From assembly GCF_036181745.1 (NCBI RefSeq), contig NZ_CP108080.1, forward strand, positions 3,038,001 through 3,102,000: a stretch of DNA of 64,000 bases, written 5' to 3'. The number at the start of each line of letters is the position of its first letter. Positions within the stretch are counted from its first letter, which is position 1. Source of the DNA: Streptomyces sp. NBC_00259 (lineage in GTDB: Bacteria > Actinomycetota > Actinomycetes > Streptomycetales > Streptomycetaceae). The position numbers were made by a program, and so were the translations under genes. Below the pieces are notes generated by a model. The model was not told where the DNA came from. It searched no databases and saw nothing but the letters and a program-made list of their open reading frames with translations. Below are positions 44,356 through 52,716 of this stretch, in pieces.

Positions 44356-45033
44356 TCAGCTCTTCTCGAAGCGGAAGCCGACGCCCCGGACCGTCGCGAT
44401 GTACCGCGGGTTCGCCGCGTCGTCGCCGAGCTTCTTGCGGAGCCAGGAGATGTGCATGTCGAGGGTCTTCGTCGACGACCACCACGTGGTGTCCCAGACC
44501 TCGCGCATCAGCTGGTCGCGGGTGACGACCCGGCCGGCGTCCCGCACCAGGACCCGGAGCAGGTCGAACTCCTTCGCCGTGAGCTGGAGCTCCTCGTCAC
44601 CCATCCAGGCGCGGTGCGACTCGACGTCGATCCGCACTCCGTGGGTCGCGGGGGCCACGGCCGGCTCCGTGGCGCCGCGCCGGAGCAGCGCCCGGACCCG
44701 GGCCAGCAGCTCCGCGAGCCGGAACGGCTTGGTCACGTAGTCGTCGGCGCCCGCGTCCAGGCCCACCACCGTGTCCACCTCGTCGGCGCGGGCGGTCAGC
44801 ACCAGGATCGGCACGCTGTGCCCGTCGGCACGGAGCCGCCGGGCCACTTCGAGCCCGTCCATCCCGGGCAGCCCGAGGTCCAGCACGACCAGATCGACCC
44901 CGCCCTGGAGCCCGGCGTCGAGTGCGGTCGGACCGTCCTCCCGGACCTCGACCTCGTACCCCTCCCGGCGCAGCGCGCGCGCCAGCGGCTCGGAGATGGA
45001 TGCGTCGTCCTCGGCGAGCAGTACTCGGGTCAT
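44356..45033 (-). CDS. OmpR/PhoB-family response regulator
   Basis: 225 residues. The receiver domain (1-120) has acidic pocket D9/D10, phospho-acceptor D52 (VVLDLGLPGMDG), T80 (VLTAR) and K102 (VTKPF). A winged-helix DNA-binding domain (about 130-222) contains LTAKEFDLLRVLVRDAGRVVTRDQLMREVW and VDVHISWLRKKLG-like wing. It is the partner of the kinase downstream. Upstream, ACTACCATCACCCC lacks a Shine-Dalgarno sequence, and TACCAT 7 bp before ATG suggests a leaderless start, which is only inference. Confidence 0.93.
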   Translation of the reverse strand: MTRVLLAEDDASISEPLARALRREGYEVEVREDGPTALDAGLQGGVDLVVLDLGLPGMDGLEVARRLRADGHSVPILVLTARADEVDTVVGLDAGADDYVTKPFRLAELLARVRALLRRGATEPAVAPATHGVRIDVESHRAWMGDEELQLTAKEFDLLRVLVRDAGRVVTRDQLMREVWDTTWWSSTKTLDMHISWLRKKLGDDAANPRYIATVRGVGFRFEKS

Positions 45034-45497
45034 GGGGTGATGGTAGTCCGCGGCACGGACGCATCGGGGGGTGCACCGCAGGCCCTGGGTACATGGGATG
45101 CGATCCTGGTTGGCGCCTTCGAATGTGGGCAGACGGTTCCACGAACGCCTGTGATCCCTGTCTCACACCCTCCATTTGGGGCGGTGTCGTGACGTATGGT
45201 GGCAAGACGCCTGTAGCACTACTCGGGGACCTTTGGCGGCTTTGCGCCAAGGGTCTCTTTTCTGCGCGGAATCGGTGACAGCCGGCTCCGAGTCAGTGAA
45301 TGACCTGGGCCGGGCTCCGTGTGCGACGCCGCGCACGGGGTGTGGATCCCGGTGAGGACTGTCCCTCGTCCCCGTCACCCACGGGGCGGGCCCCTCGGGC
45401 GTGGGGCGGGACCGCTCCTTTGCCGGTGCCGGCCGCCCCCCACCGGGCGCGGAAACCGCTCACCCCATGCGGCGCGTCCCGAGCAGCAAGGATCGAC
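45034..45497. other. Long region between response regulator and peptide transporter
   Basis: 464 bp with no recognised gene. Holds the terminator-like hairpin at 45229-45262 on the plus strand and should contain the divergent promoters for both neighbours. AAGGATCG before 45498 is the transporter's ribosome site. Confidence 0.55.
45229..45262 (+). terminator. Orphan intrinsic terminator or attenuator
   Basis: ACCTTTGGCG (45229-45238) pairs with CGCCAAGGGT (45245-45254) with one G-U pair and a 6-nt loop, followed by CTCTTTTC. It reads toward the transporter, but no gene precedes it on this strand, so it either attenuates a long leader or ends a small RNA. TATGGT at 45195-45200 is a possible -10. 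Confidence 0.5.
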
Positions 45498-47021
45498 ATG
45501 GCGTCCAGCCTGACGAAGGACTCGGCTCCCAGCACCGCTGGCTCAGCGAAGACCTTCTTCGGCCACCCTCGCGGCCTGGCCACCCTCTTCATGACCGAGA
45601 TGTGGGAGCGCTTCTCCTACTACGGCATGCGTGCGCTTCTGGTTCTGTACCTGGTCTCCGGCGGCGCCGATGCCGCGACGGGCAGCCAGGGCGGCGGCCT
45701 TGCGATGACCGCGGTCACGGCCACGGCCATCTACTCCGTCTACGTCTCGATGGTCTACCTCATGGCCATGCCGGGCGGCTGGTTCGGCGACCGCGTCTGG
45801 GGCGCCCGCAAGACCGTCGCCATCGCGGGCTTCGTGATCATGGCAGGCCATGTCTCCCTCGCCGTTCCCGGACAGGCGATGTTCTTCGTCGGTCTCGCGC
45901 TCGTCGCGGTCGGCTCGGGTCTGCTGAAGGCCAACATCTCCACGATGGTGGGCCACCTCTACGACGGTCCGGACGACCCGCGTCGTGACGGCGGCTTCAC
46001 GATCTTCTACATCGGCATCAACCTCGGTGCCTTCGCCGCGCCGCTGATCATCGGCACCGTCGGTGAGAAGCACAACTGGCACTACGGCTTCCTGCTCGCC
46101 GCGGTCGGCATGGCGCTGGGTCTGGCCCAGTTCCTGATCGGTACGCGCAGCCTGAGCCCGAAGAGCAGTGTCGTCCCGAACCCGCTCACCGCACCCGAGC
46201 GCCGGGCCATCCTCACCAAGGTCGGCATAGGCACCGTCCTCGTCGCCGCCTTCTACGGTGTCGTCGCCGCCGCCGGGATGTACACGCTCAACTGGGCGCT
46301 GGTCCCGATCACGCTCGCCGGTCTGATCATTCCGGTCGCCGTGCTGGTCCGCATCAAGCGCGACAAGGACCTGGACCGGGTCGAGCAGTCGAAGGTCTCC
46401 GGATACATCTGGTTCTTCGTCGCCGCGGCCGTCTTCTGGATGATCTACGACCAGGGTGGTTCGACCCTGGCGCTCTTCGCCGACGGCAAGACCGCGGACA
46501 CCCTGCTGGGCTTCGCCTTCCCGGCCACCTGGTTCCAGTCGCTGAACCCGCTGTTCATCATGGCGCTGGCCCCGCTCTTCGCCTGGATGTGGCTGGCGCT
46601 GGCTCGCCGCAACTCGGAGCCCAACACCATCGTGAAGTTCGCGATGGCGCTGGTCCTGGTCGGTGGCTCGTTCTTCGTCTTCATCGTGCCGATGGGCATG
46701 GCGGGCGACGGCACCAAGGTCAGCCCGATGTGGCTGGTCTCGATCTACATGATCCAGACGATCGCCGAGCTGTGCCTGTCCCCGGTGGGTCTGTCGGTGA
46801 CCACGAAGATGGCCCCGCAGAAGTACTCCAGCCAGATGCTGGGCGTGTGGTTCCTCGCCGTCACGGCCGGCGACTGCACCACGGGCCTGCTCTCCCTGGC
46901 CGGCGTCGACCTGAACGGTACGGGCATCATCGCCCTGCAGGCCGCGCTCGCCGCGGTCGCGGGTGGGGCGATCTGGATGTACCGCAAGAAGGTCCAGGAG
47001 CTCATGGGCAACGTCCACTGA
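45498..47021 (+). CDS. POT/PTR2-family proton-coupled oligopeptide transporter
   Basis: 507-residue major-facilitator permease importing di- and tripeptides with protons. The proton-coupling signature EMWERFSYYGMRALL lies near 32-46, followed by GGWFGDRVWGARKTV and FTIFYIGINLGAFAAPLI, the two PTR2 signatures. About 14 hydrophobic segments. The start is ATG 45498 after AAGGATCG; the open frame to the left is not protein-like. Preceded by a long leader with a terminator-like hairpin and ended by a perfect bidirectional hairpin. Confidence 0.93.
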   Translation: MASSLTKDSAPSTAGSAKTFFGHPRGLATLFMTEMWERFSYYGMRALLVLYLVSGGADAATGSQGGGLAMTAVTATAIYSVYVSMVYLMAMPGGWFGDRVWGARKTVAIAGFVIMAGHVSLAVPGQAMFFVGLALVAVGSGLLKANISTMVGHLYDGPDDPRRDGGFTIFYIGINLGAFAAPLIIGTVGEKHNWHYGFLLAAVGMALGLAQFLIGTRSLSPKSSVVPNPLTAPERRAILTKVGIGTVLVAAFYGVVAAAGMYTLNWALVPITLAGLIIPVAVLVRIKRDKDLDRVEQSKVSGYIWFFVAAAVFWMIYDQGGSTLALFADGKTADTLLGFAFPATWFQSLNPLFIMALAPLFAWMWLALARRNSEPNTIVKFAMALVLVGGSFFVFIVPMGMAGDGTKVSPMWLVSIYMIQTIAELCLSPVGLSVTTKMAPQKYSSQMLGVWFLAVTAGDCTTGLLSLAGVDLNGTGIIALQAALAAVAGGAIWMYRKKVQELMGNVH

Positions 47022-47045
47022 CGCAGCCCGCGCACGCTCCGCGCA

Positions 47046-47085
47046 CGGAGGGCCGCCGCACCGGTAACGGTGCGGCGGCCCTCCG
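47046..47085. terminator. Bidirectional terminator
   Basis: A perfect 18-bp stem (47046-47063 with 47068-47085) and GTAA loop lie between the peptide transporter and the convergent surface-protein operon. Confidence 0.92.
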
Positions 47086-47091
47086 CCGTTC

Positions 47092-48513
47092 TCAGCGCGT
47101 GAGACCTCGCAGCCGCCGCCACGGTGTGAACGTGAACACCGCGCCGCCCAGCAGGATCACCGTGCCGGCCACCAGGGCGAGGGCGCGCAGGGCGCCGTCC
47201 TCGGTGCTGCCGGTGTCGGCGAGGCCGCCGCCCGAGGCGTCGCCGCCACCCGCGGAGCCGGAGGCCGAGCCGCCGCCGCTGGCGCCGCCCGGCTGGGCGG
47301 AGGTGTCGAGCTCCAGGGAGGCCGCGACGTTCGCCGGCGGCGTGCACGTCGTCGTCGTGCCCAGCGCCTTGACCGTGAGGACGCCCGGGCTGAGCGTCGA
47401 CTTACCGCTGGCGCCCGGCTTGTACGTCCCGGTCAGATCGGGGATCTCGATCGGGTCGCCGGACTTGATCTCCTCCTTGTTCGTGGGGCCCTCGACATGG
47501 ACGAAGCCCTTGTCCACGCCGCCCAGCTTGACCTCCATGGAGGGCTTGACCGAGTCGGGCGGGATGGTCGCCGGGCTGTCCATGACGGACTTGGAGAACT
47601 TCACGGTGAGGTCGAAGTCGCCGCCGTTCTTCTTGGCGTTGATCTTCACCGGGGAGACGGCCTCCTTGTCGCCGATCGGCGTCTTGCAGGAGTAGGCGAC
47701 CTGGATCTCCTTGCCCTCGAAGTCGGTCGGGCCGCCGCCACCGCCGGTGGTGCCGCCGTCGGCTCCGCCCGAGGTGGTCCCGCCGGAGCTGGTCGTCCCG
47801 CCGGAACTGGTCGTACCCCCGGAGTCGCTGCCGCCGGAGTCGCCTCCGCCGGTGATCAGGCCGCCCGTGGTGGGCAGACCGCCCGTCGTCCCGCCGGTCG
47901 TCGGGATGCCCCCGGTCGTCCCGCCCGTCGTCGGCAGTCCGCCCGTCGTGCCGCCCGAAGTGCCGCCCGCCTCCGTCACGTTGATCGTCGCGGCCGGCTG
48001 CACCGTCTCCTTCGGCGAGCACTTGGTGTCCGTCGAGATCGGCTGGGAGACGTTGATGTCGTACCCGGCCGGCGCCAGCTTGATCTCACCGGGTGCCGTC
48101 AGCTTCAGCTTGCCCTTCATGTCGGGCAGCACCATCGGGCTGTTCTTGGGGATCGGCGGGTTCTGTCGCGGCCCGTCCATCGCCAGGTCGCCGGTCTGCG
48201 CCCCGGTGACCTTGACGGTGCCGGTCGGTTTCACCGTGTCCTTCTGCAGGTCCAGGACGTCGGGGTTCTTGGACGCGGCCTCGACCGTCTTCCACACCAC
48301 CTCGATCTCGTCCCCGACCTTCGCCTCGGCGGGCGCGGTGATCTGCACCTTGGTGGTGCCCTGGACGGGCGGCAGGCCGGAGATGGCCGGGGGGATGCAC
48401 TCCGTCGCGTACGACACCTCCGCGGCGTGGGCCGGTCCCGCGGTCAGCAGGATCCCCGCGCCGCAGAGCATCAGCGCGACCCCTGCCGCGCTCATCCTCC
48501 GTTGCGTGCTCAC
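47092..48513 (-). CDS. Cell-wall-anchored surface protein, LAxTG type
   Basis: 473 residues. Signal peptide about 1-30 (ending GPAHA-AEV); two beta-rich domains (about 31-150 and 240-395) separated by a long Gly/Thr/Ser linker with repeats such as TTGGTTGG; then an anchor: LADTG at 431-435, a hydrophobic helix and a basic end (WRRLRGLTR). LAxTG is the motif of class E sortases in Streptomyces. The second domain is clearly paralogous to the protein at 50608-51273 (VAYSCKTPIGDKEAVSPVKI against VDYQCQTPIGPKGAVSPIDI). GTG start 48513 overlaps the preceding stop by 4 nt. Last of a four-gene operon. Confidence 0.87.
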   Translation of the reverse strand: MSTQRRMSAAGVALMLCGAGILLTAGPAHAAEVSYATECIPPAISGLPPVQGTTKVQITAPAEAKVGDEIEVVWKTVEAASKNPDVLDLQKDTVKPTGTVKVTGAQTGDLAMDGPRQNPPIPKNSPMVLPDMKGKLKLTAPGEIKLAPAGYDINVSQPISTDTKCSPKETVQPAATINVTEAGGTSGGTTGGLPTTGGTTGGIPTTGGTTGGLPTTGGLITGGGDSGGSDSGGTTSSGGTTSSGGTTSGGADGGTTGGGGGPTDFEGKEIQVAYSCKTPIGDKEAVSPVKINAKKNGGDFDLTVKFSKSVMDSPATIPPDSVKPSMEVKLGGVDKGFVHVEGPTNKEEIKSGDPIEIPDLTGTYKPGASGKSTLSPGVLTVKALGTTTTCTPPANVAASLELDTSAQPGGASGGGSASGSAGGGDASGGGLADTGSTEDGALRALALVAGTVILLGGAVFTFTPWRRLRGLTR

Positions 48514-49751
48514 GTGTGTCCCTTCGTCGTGGGTCGGTTCTCTGACGGTGCGGAGTCCGGGGTGAACCACGGCAGCGCCGCGGTCGTGGTGGTGCCGGCG
48601 GCGGTGGACGGGGCCGCCGCACGGTCCGGGCGGGGTGCGTCCCGGTGGCGGCCGGGCCGCCTGGGGGCGCCGCGGTGCGGCCGTACGCGGTCCACGACCG
48701 CCATCCCGATCCGGAACAGCGCGGCCGGGACGACCACGGCCAGCAGCACCCAGAAGAGCGTCACGCCCCAGGGCCTGCCCACGCCCCACGGCTGCTCGAC
48801 GAGCACCTTCGCGCCGTACTTCACGGAGACCTGGTAGCCGCCGTGTGCCCCCGCAGACAGCTGCACAGGCAGCTTGACCTGCGCTTTCTTGCCCGGCTGG
48901 ATGGTGCCGCGCCACTGTCGCTCCTCCCACTGCGGGGAGAAGACGCCATGGGCGGTGCCGACCTGGAAGACGGGGTCCTTGACCGGGGCGGAGCCGAGAT
49001 TGCCGACGGTGAAGACGAGCTCCCGGCTCGGCGGGGCGCCGAACCAGACGAGCAGTCCGCTCGATCCGCGCAGATCGGCGGCCGCGAGCACGGCGAGCCT
49101 TCCGTCGCCCGTCTGCTGCGGCAGCGGGGCGGTGGGGTGTCCTGCGACGGTGAACGGGGCGTCCACAAGGGCCTGTTCACCGGTGACGGTGGCCACGTGC
49201 ACCACGCACGGGCACGGTGTGGGCGGCTCCGCGACCGGCATCTTCTTGCTGAAGGCGCCCTTGGCGTCGGTGGTGACGGCGCGACCGTCGGCGTTGGCGC
49301 ACGAGTTGGTGCCGCCGATCACGCCCCGGGCGGGGGTGGACTGCCCGCAGATCAGCATCATCAGCAGGGCGCCGGGGCGCCAGCCGGTGCCGCTGACGGT
49401 GATGTCGCCGCCCTTGCCCGCCTGCTCGGCGGAGAGGCCGACCTTCGGTTCGGCGTCCGCGGCGGCGGCGAGCCGTGCGGCGGGGCCCACCACGGCGAGC
49501 GGTCCGGCGAGCAGGACGCCGACCAGCACGGCGAGCAGCGCGGCGAGGCGCGGGCCTGGGCGCGGACCCAGGCCTGGGCGCGGACCCGGGCTCGGGCGTG
49601 GGCGTGTGCGTGCGCGTCGCCTGCGGCGGGCTTCTCCCGGCCCGGCTCTCAGGCGTCGCAAGGACGGAAGTGCCGGGCCTCGCGCCTCGGACGCGGGCGA
49701 GGCTCCTTCGGCGCGGGGGTCGGGGTGCTGGAGGGGGCTGCCGGGGTTCAC
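48510..49751 (-). CDS. Membrane protein with neocarzinostatin-like domain
   Basis: 413 residues. A basic, Pro/Arg-rich cytoplasmic head, a membrane helix (about 66-90), an extracytoplasmic Ig-like region (about 100-215) resembling the neocarzinostatin/macromomycin fold (SAEQAGKGGDITVSGTGWRPGALLMMLICGQ), a second beta domain (about 220-325, VFTVGNLGSAPVKDPVFQVG) and a second helix (about 332-355), then a cytoplasmic tail. GTG start 49751 overlaps the upstream stop by 4 nt and its own stop overlaps the next start by 4 nt. Likely a surface scaffold or chaperone for the anchored proteins; that role is inference. Confidence 0.78.
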   Translation of the reverse strand: MNPGSPLQHPDPRAEGASPASEARGPALPSLRRLRAGPGEARRRRRARTRPRPSPGPRPGLGPRPGPRLAALLAVLVGVLLAGPLAVVGPAARLAAAADAEPKVGLSAEQAGKGGDITVSGTGWRPGALLMMLICGQSTPARGVIGGTNSCANADGRAVTTDAKGAFSKKMPVAEPPTPCPCVVHVATVTGEQALVDAPFTVAGHPTAPLPQQTGDGRLAVLAAADLRGSSGLLVWFGAPPSRELVFTVGNLGSAPVKDPVFQVGTAHGVFSPQWEERQWRGTIQPGKKAQVKLPVQLSAGAHGGYQVSVKYGAKVLVEQPWGVGRPWGVTLFWVLLAVVVPAALFRIGMAVVDRVRPHRGAPRRPGRHRDAPRPDRAAAPSTAAGTTTTAALPWFTPDSAPSENRPTTKGHT

Positions 49752-50644
49752 CGTTGTACTCCCGCCTGTGCCAAGTGCCGTTCGGGGCTGGTCGGTTCGT
49801 GCGGTGCGGGTCGTGCGCGGGCGCGCCAGAGCGCCAGGCAGCCGGCCGCCGCGCCGAGCCCGAGTACGCCGGCGATCACCGGGCCCCACCGGACGTACAG
49901 CGCGGAGACCGTCGCCTCCGCGGGCTCGGCTCCGGGGGCGGTGGCGCGCAGGGTGATGTCGACGGAGTCGAGGGCGGGACGATCCGGCCAGGGTTCGGTC
50001 AGGTCCAGCCGGCGGCCGGGGCCCAGTTCGACGGACAGTGCGCGGGCGGGGCGCCGCAGGAGTTCGCCGGTGAGCCCGTCGGCGCGTACGGACAGGCGGG
50101 GCGTGAGGACGGTGTTGCCGCGGTTGACCAGGGTGTAGCGGATGAGATCGCCGTCGACGCGGACATCCTCGACGGTGAGCGCGGCGAGTTCGGGGCCGCC
50201 GACCCGCACATGGACGGGTACGGCCACCTCGCGCCCGTCCGCCGAGGCGACGATGCGCGCCGAGCGGTCGCCGGGCGCCGCGGACGCCGGAACGGTCATG
50301 GCGAACGGCACGTCGGCCCGGGTGCGGGCGGGGACGGTCACCGGGTTCTGGGCGAAGGCGAGCCACTGCGTACCGGTGGTGCTCAGCCGCACCGTCAGCG
50401 GCCGGGCACCCCGGTTGGTCACGGACACCCTGTCCTCCAGCACCGTGCCCGGCAGTCCCTCCAGGTAGACGTACGGTCGGCCGCCCACCGCGGGCTCCGC
50501 CGTCCACTCCTGCTCCGCGGCCGCGGCCGTGGGTGCCTGGGCGGACGGCCAGAGCGCGTACAGCAGGGCGGCGACCGCGGCGACCAGTGGCGCGCGCGGC
50601 AGCACGGTCAGCTCGCGGACCGCGGCCCGCGGCGGGTCAGCCAC
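49748..50644 (-). CDS. WxL-helper/DUF916-like membrane protein
   Basis: 298 residues: signal or anchor helix about 16-40, an extracytoplasmic region of two beta-sandwich domains (PYVYLEGLPGTVLEDRVSVTNRGARPLTVRLSTTG near 50-85; LIRYTLVNRGNTVLTPRLSVRADGLTGELL near 165-195), and a C-terminal helix (about 255-277) with a basic end. This layout matches the DUF916-type proteins that accompany WxL surface proteins in Firmicutes. GTG 50644 with GGAG just upstream overlaps the first operon gene by 37 nt; GTG 50605 is an alternative. Confidence 0.75.
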   Translation of the reverse strand: MADPPRAAVRELTVLPRAPLVAAVAALLYALWPSAQAPTAAAAEQEWTAEPAVGGRPYVYLEGLPGTVLEDRVSVTNRGARPLTVRLSTTGTQWLAFAQNPVTVPARTRADVPFAMTVPASAAPGDRSARIVASADGREVAVPVHVRVGGPELAALTVEDVRVDGDLIRYTLVNRGNTVLTPRLSVRADGLTGELLRRPARALSVELGPGRRLDLTEPWPDRPALDSVDITLRATAPGAEPAEATVSALYVRWGPVIAGVLGLGAAAGCLALWRARARPAPHEPTSPERHLAQAGVQR

Positions 50645-51273
50645 AGGACTCCGGCCGCCCCGGTGAGCAGCACCGTGCCACCGAGCGTCCCGAGCGCGAG
50701 CGCGGAGTCGAGCGGGCCGGTCTTCGGCAGTTCGCCGGCCCCGGAGGCCGGCTGGGTGCCGCCGCCGGAGCCCTGGACGTCCAGTTCGAGGGACGGCTCG
50801 GGGCTGTTCTTCGGTGTGCAGGTGGTGGTCGTACCGAGCGCCTTGATGGTGAGCACCCCGGCGGTGAAGGTGACCTTGCCGCTCTTGCCCGGGGTGTACG
50901 TACCCGTCAAGTCATTGATCTTGATGGGGGTGTTGGCGGGGATGGCCTCGGCGTTCGGCGGTCCGGTCACCGGGACCTTGCCCTTCTCGGCGCCGCCGAG
51001 CTCGATGACCGCGCTCGGGTTCATGGCCCCTTTGCCGAGTTCCACCGGGCTGGAGGAGACGCCCTTCTCGAAGGACATCGTGAGTTTGTAGCCGCTGCCG
51101 CTCTTGGCGGCCTTGATGTCGATCGGGGACACGGCGCCCTTGGGCCCGATCGGCGTCTGGCACTGGTAGTCCACGTCCACGACATCGGCATGGGCGGTGG
51201 GTGCGGCCATCAGCACCACCGAGCCCGCCACCGCCGCTGCCAGCGTGAGAGCTGTCCGCTTCTGGTTCGCCAC
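50608..51273 (-). CDS. Cell-wall-anchored surface protein, LPxTG type
   Basis: 221 residues. Signal peptide about 1-29 (TLAAAVAGSVVLMAAPTAHA), one beta-rich domain (30-165) paralogous to the second domain of the protein at 47092-48513, both sharing DLTGTY and GVLTIKALGTTTTCTP, a short Gly/Gln linker, and a sortase-type anchor: LPKTG at 182-186, hydrophobic helix, basic end. First gene of the four-gene operon. It has one Cys pair (near 34 and 145) that could form a disulfide outside the cell. Confidence 0.87.
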   Translation of the reverse strand: MANQKRTALTLAAAVAGSVVLMAAPTAHADVVDVDYQCQTPIGPKGAVSPIDIKAAKSGSGYKLTMSFEKGVSSSPVELGKGAMNPSAVIELGGAEKGKVPVTGPPNAEAIPANTPIKINDLTGTYTPGKSGKVTFTAGVLTIKALGTTTTCTPKNSPEPSLELDVQGSGGGTQPASGAGELPKTGPLDSALALGTLGGTVLLTGAAGVLWLTRRGPRSAS

Positions 51274-51431
51274 CTCGAGTTCCCCTCATGCCGGAAGTCG
51301 CCGAATGTAACTGACGACACATCAGATCGGGCGCTCAAGGTACGCCTGGGCCCTGATGGAGGGAAGACAAAGAGCACGGCGGATCGCCGTGCTCCACAAC
51401 AGCTTCAAATCACCGGGGCCGCCGGACCGCG

Positions 51432-51938
51432 CTAAGAGGGAGCCGCGAGCTCCGCCCACACCGTCTTGCCCGGCATTCCGGGTGTCCGCACGACGCCCCA
51501 GTCGAGGCAGAGCCGCTGCACGATGAACATGCCGTGACCGCCGGGCCGGCCGGCCCGGTGCGGGGTGCGCGGCGCCGGCTGGCCGGCACCGAGGTCGGAG
51601 ACCTCCAGCCGGATGGCCTTCGCGTCGGTGGAGACCCGCAGCCGGTCCGGGCCCTCGGCGTGCAGACAGGCGTTGGTGACGAGCTCCGAGACGACGAGGA
51701 GGACGTCCTCGGCGGCCGCGCGGCGGTCGGCGGACGCGGCGGGCAGCCAGCCCCAGTCGTAGAGGGCCTGCCGGGTGAAGTCACGGGCAAGCGGAACGAT
51801 CCCGCTGGCGCTCCCCAGCGCCAGGGTGCGCACCCGGCTCTCGGGCTCGGCGGTGTCGGGTCCACCGCCGACTCCGGCGCGGGCGCCGTCGGACTCGGGG
51901 CCGCGGTCGCCCGGCGGATGCTGCCGGGTGGTGCTCAT
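51432..51938 (-). CDS. RsbW-like anti-sigma factor (HATPase serine kinase)
   Basis: 168 residues with a single GHKL ATPase domain: TRQALYDWGW, VLLVVSELVTNACLHAEGP (N-box) and PRTPHRAGRPGGHGMFIVQRL (G-box). Such proteins bind and hold a sigma factor and phosphorylate an anti-anti-sigma partner, which is encoded next door. The N-terminal 45 residues are low-complexity. Length, order and neighbours suggest control of the SigB/F-family sigma factor at 52717, but Streptomyces has many such kinases and the pairing is inference. Confidence 0.88.
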   Translation of the reverse strand: MSTTRQHPPGDRGPESDGARAGVGGGPDTAEPESRVRTLALGSASGIVPLARDFTRQALYDWGWLPAASADRRAAAEDVLLVVSELVTNACLHAEGPDRLRVSTDAKAIRLEVSDLGAGQPAPRTPHRAGRPGGHGMFIVQRLCLDWGVVRTPGMPGKTVWAELAAPS

Positions 51939-52107
51939 CAGCGCTTCACCTCACCGATTCACCAGTTCGCGATTGGTTCGATACAGAGCGTGCGGGGTTC
52001 CGCACAGCCTGCGGGGGGTTCCTGGAGGAGTCCCGCGGGGGTCCTGCGGTGGTCTTCTGCCCGGCCGGATCGTGACAACACCCACTTGGCCGGTCATGCG
52101 GCGGGAG

Positions 52108-52476
52108 TCACTCGGCCAGCGCCGCTGCGAGCGAGTCGTGGACGGTGAAGACGGCCTCCGCGCCGGTGATCTCGAAGACCCTGGCCACGACGGGCAGCAT
52201 CCCGGCCAGATGGACCCCTCCCCCGGCCGCCTCGGCTCTGAGCCGGGCGCCGAGCAGCACATTGAGGCCCGTCGAATCACAGAATTCGAGGTGTGAGCAG
52301 TCGACCACCAAGCGCACACGGCCTTGATCCAGAGCGTCTTCGAGTGGCGCACGCAACAAATCGGCGGTGTGGTGATCCAGCTCACCCGCCGGTGTCACGA
52401 CTTCACTCTGGCCCTCGGTCCTGACCTCGACCTGAAGGCGGCCTCGATTCGCACTGCCGACCGTCACGCGGTCCAT
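52108..52476 (-). CDS. STAS-domain anti-anti-sigma factor
   Basis: 122 residues, SpoIIAA/RsbV-like: VTPAGELDHHTADLLRAPLEDAL then VVDCSHLEFCDSTGLNVLLGARLRAEAAGG, with the phosphorylatable S68 in the motif DST. When unphosphorylated such proteins bind the anti-sigma factor and free the sigma factor. ATG start 52476 after GAGGAC. Divergent from the sigma gene and 169 bp upstream of the anti-sigma gene on the same strand. Confidence 0.9.
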   Translation of the reverse strand: MDRVTVGSANRGRLQVEVRTEGQSEVVTPAGELDHHTADLLRAPLEDALDQGRVRLVVDCSHLEFCDSTGLNVLLGARLRAEAAGGGVHLAGMLPVVARVFEITGAEAVFTVHDSLAAALAE

Positions 52477-52716
52477 GCCCGTCCTCTTCGCCGATGACGT
52501 TGACGTCCGCAGAACATTACGCCTTCCGTACGCCGATCGGTAGCCGAACTCCCCACCAAATCAGACATATATGACATTCGACACTTGCGAGGTGAGGCAA
52601 AGAGCGGGTAGGGCTAGTAGGGACACCGACGAACACGGCCGGCTTTGGAGGCGCCGAACACCGCAGCACCAGGAAAGGGCATCGGCAGCCATACGCCGAG
52701 AACGATGGAGGAGACC

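Noticed and set aside
52606..52611. GGGTAG as a SigB-type -10 upstream of the sigma gene
   Set aside because: The last base does not fit GGGTAY and no matching -35 is present at 14-16 bp.
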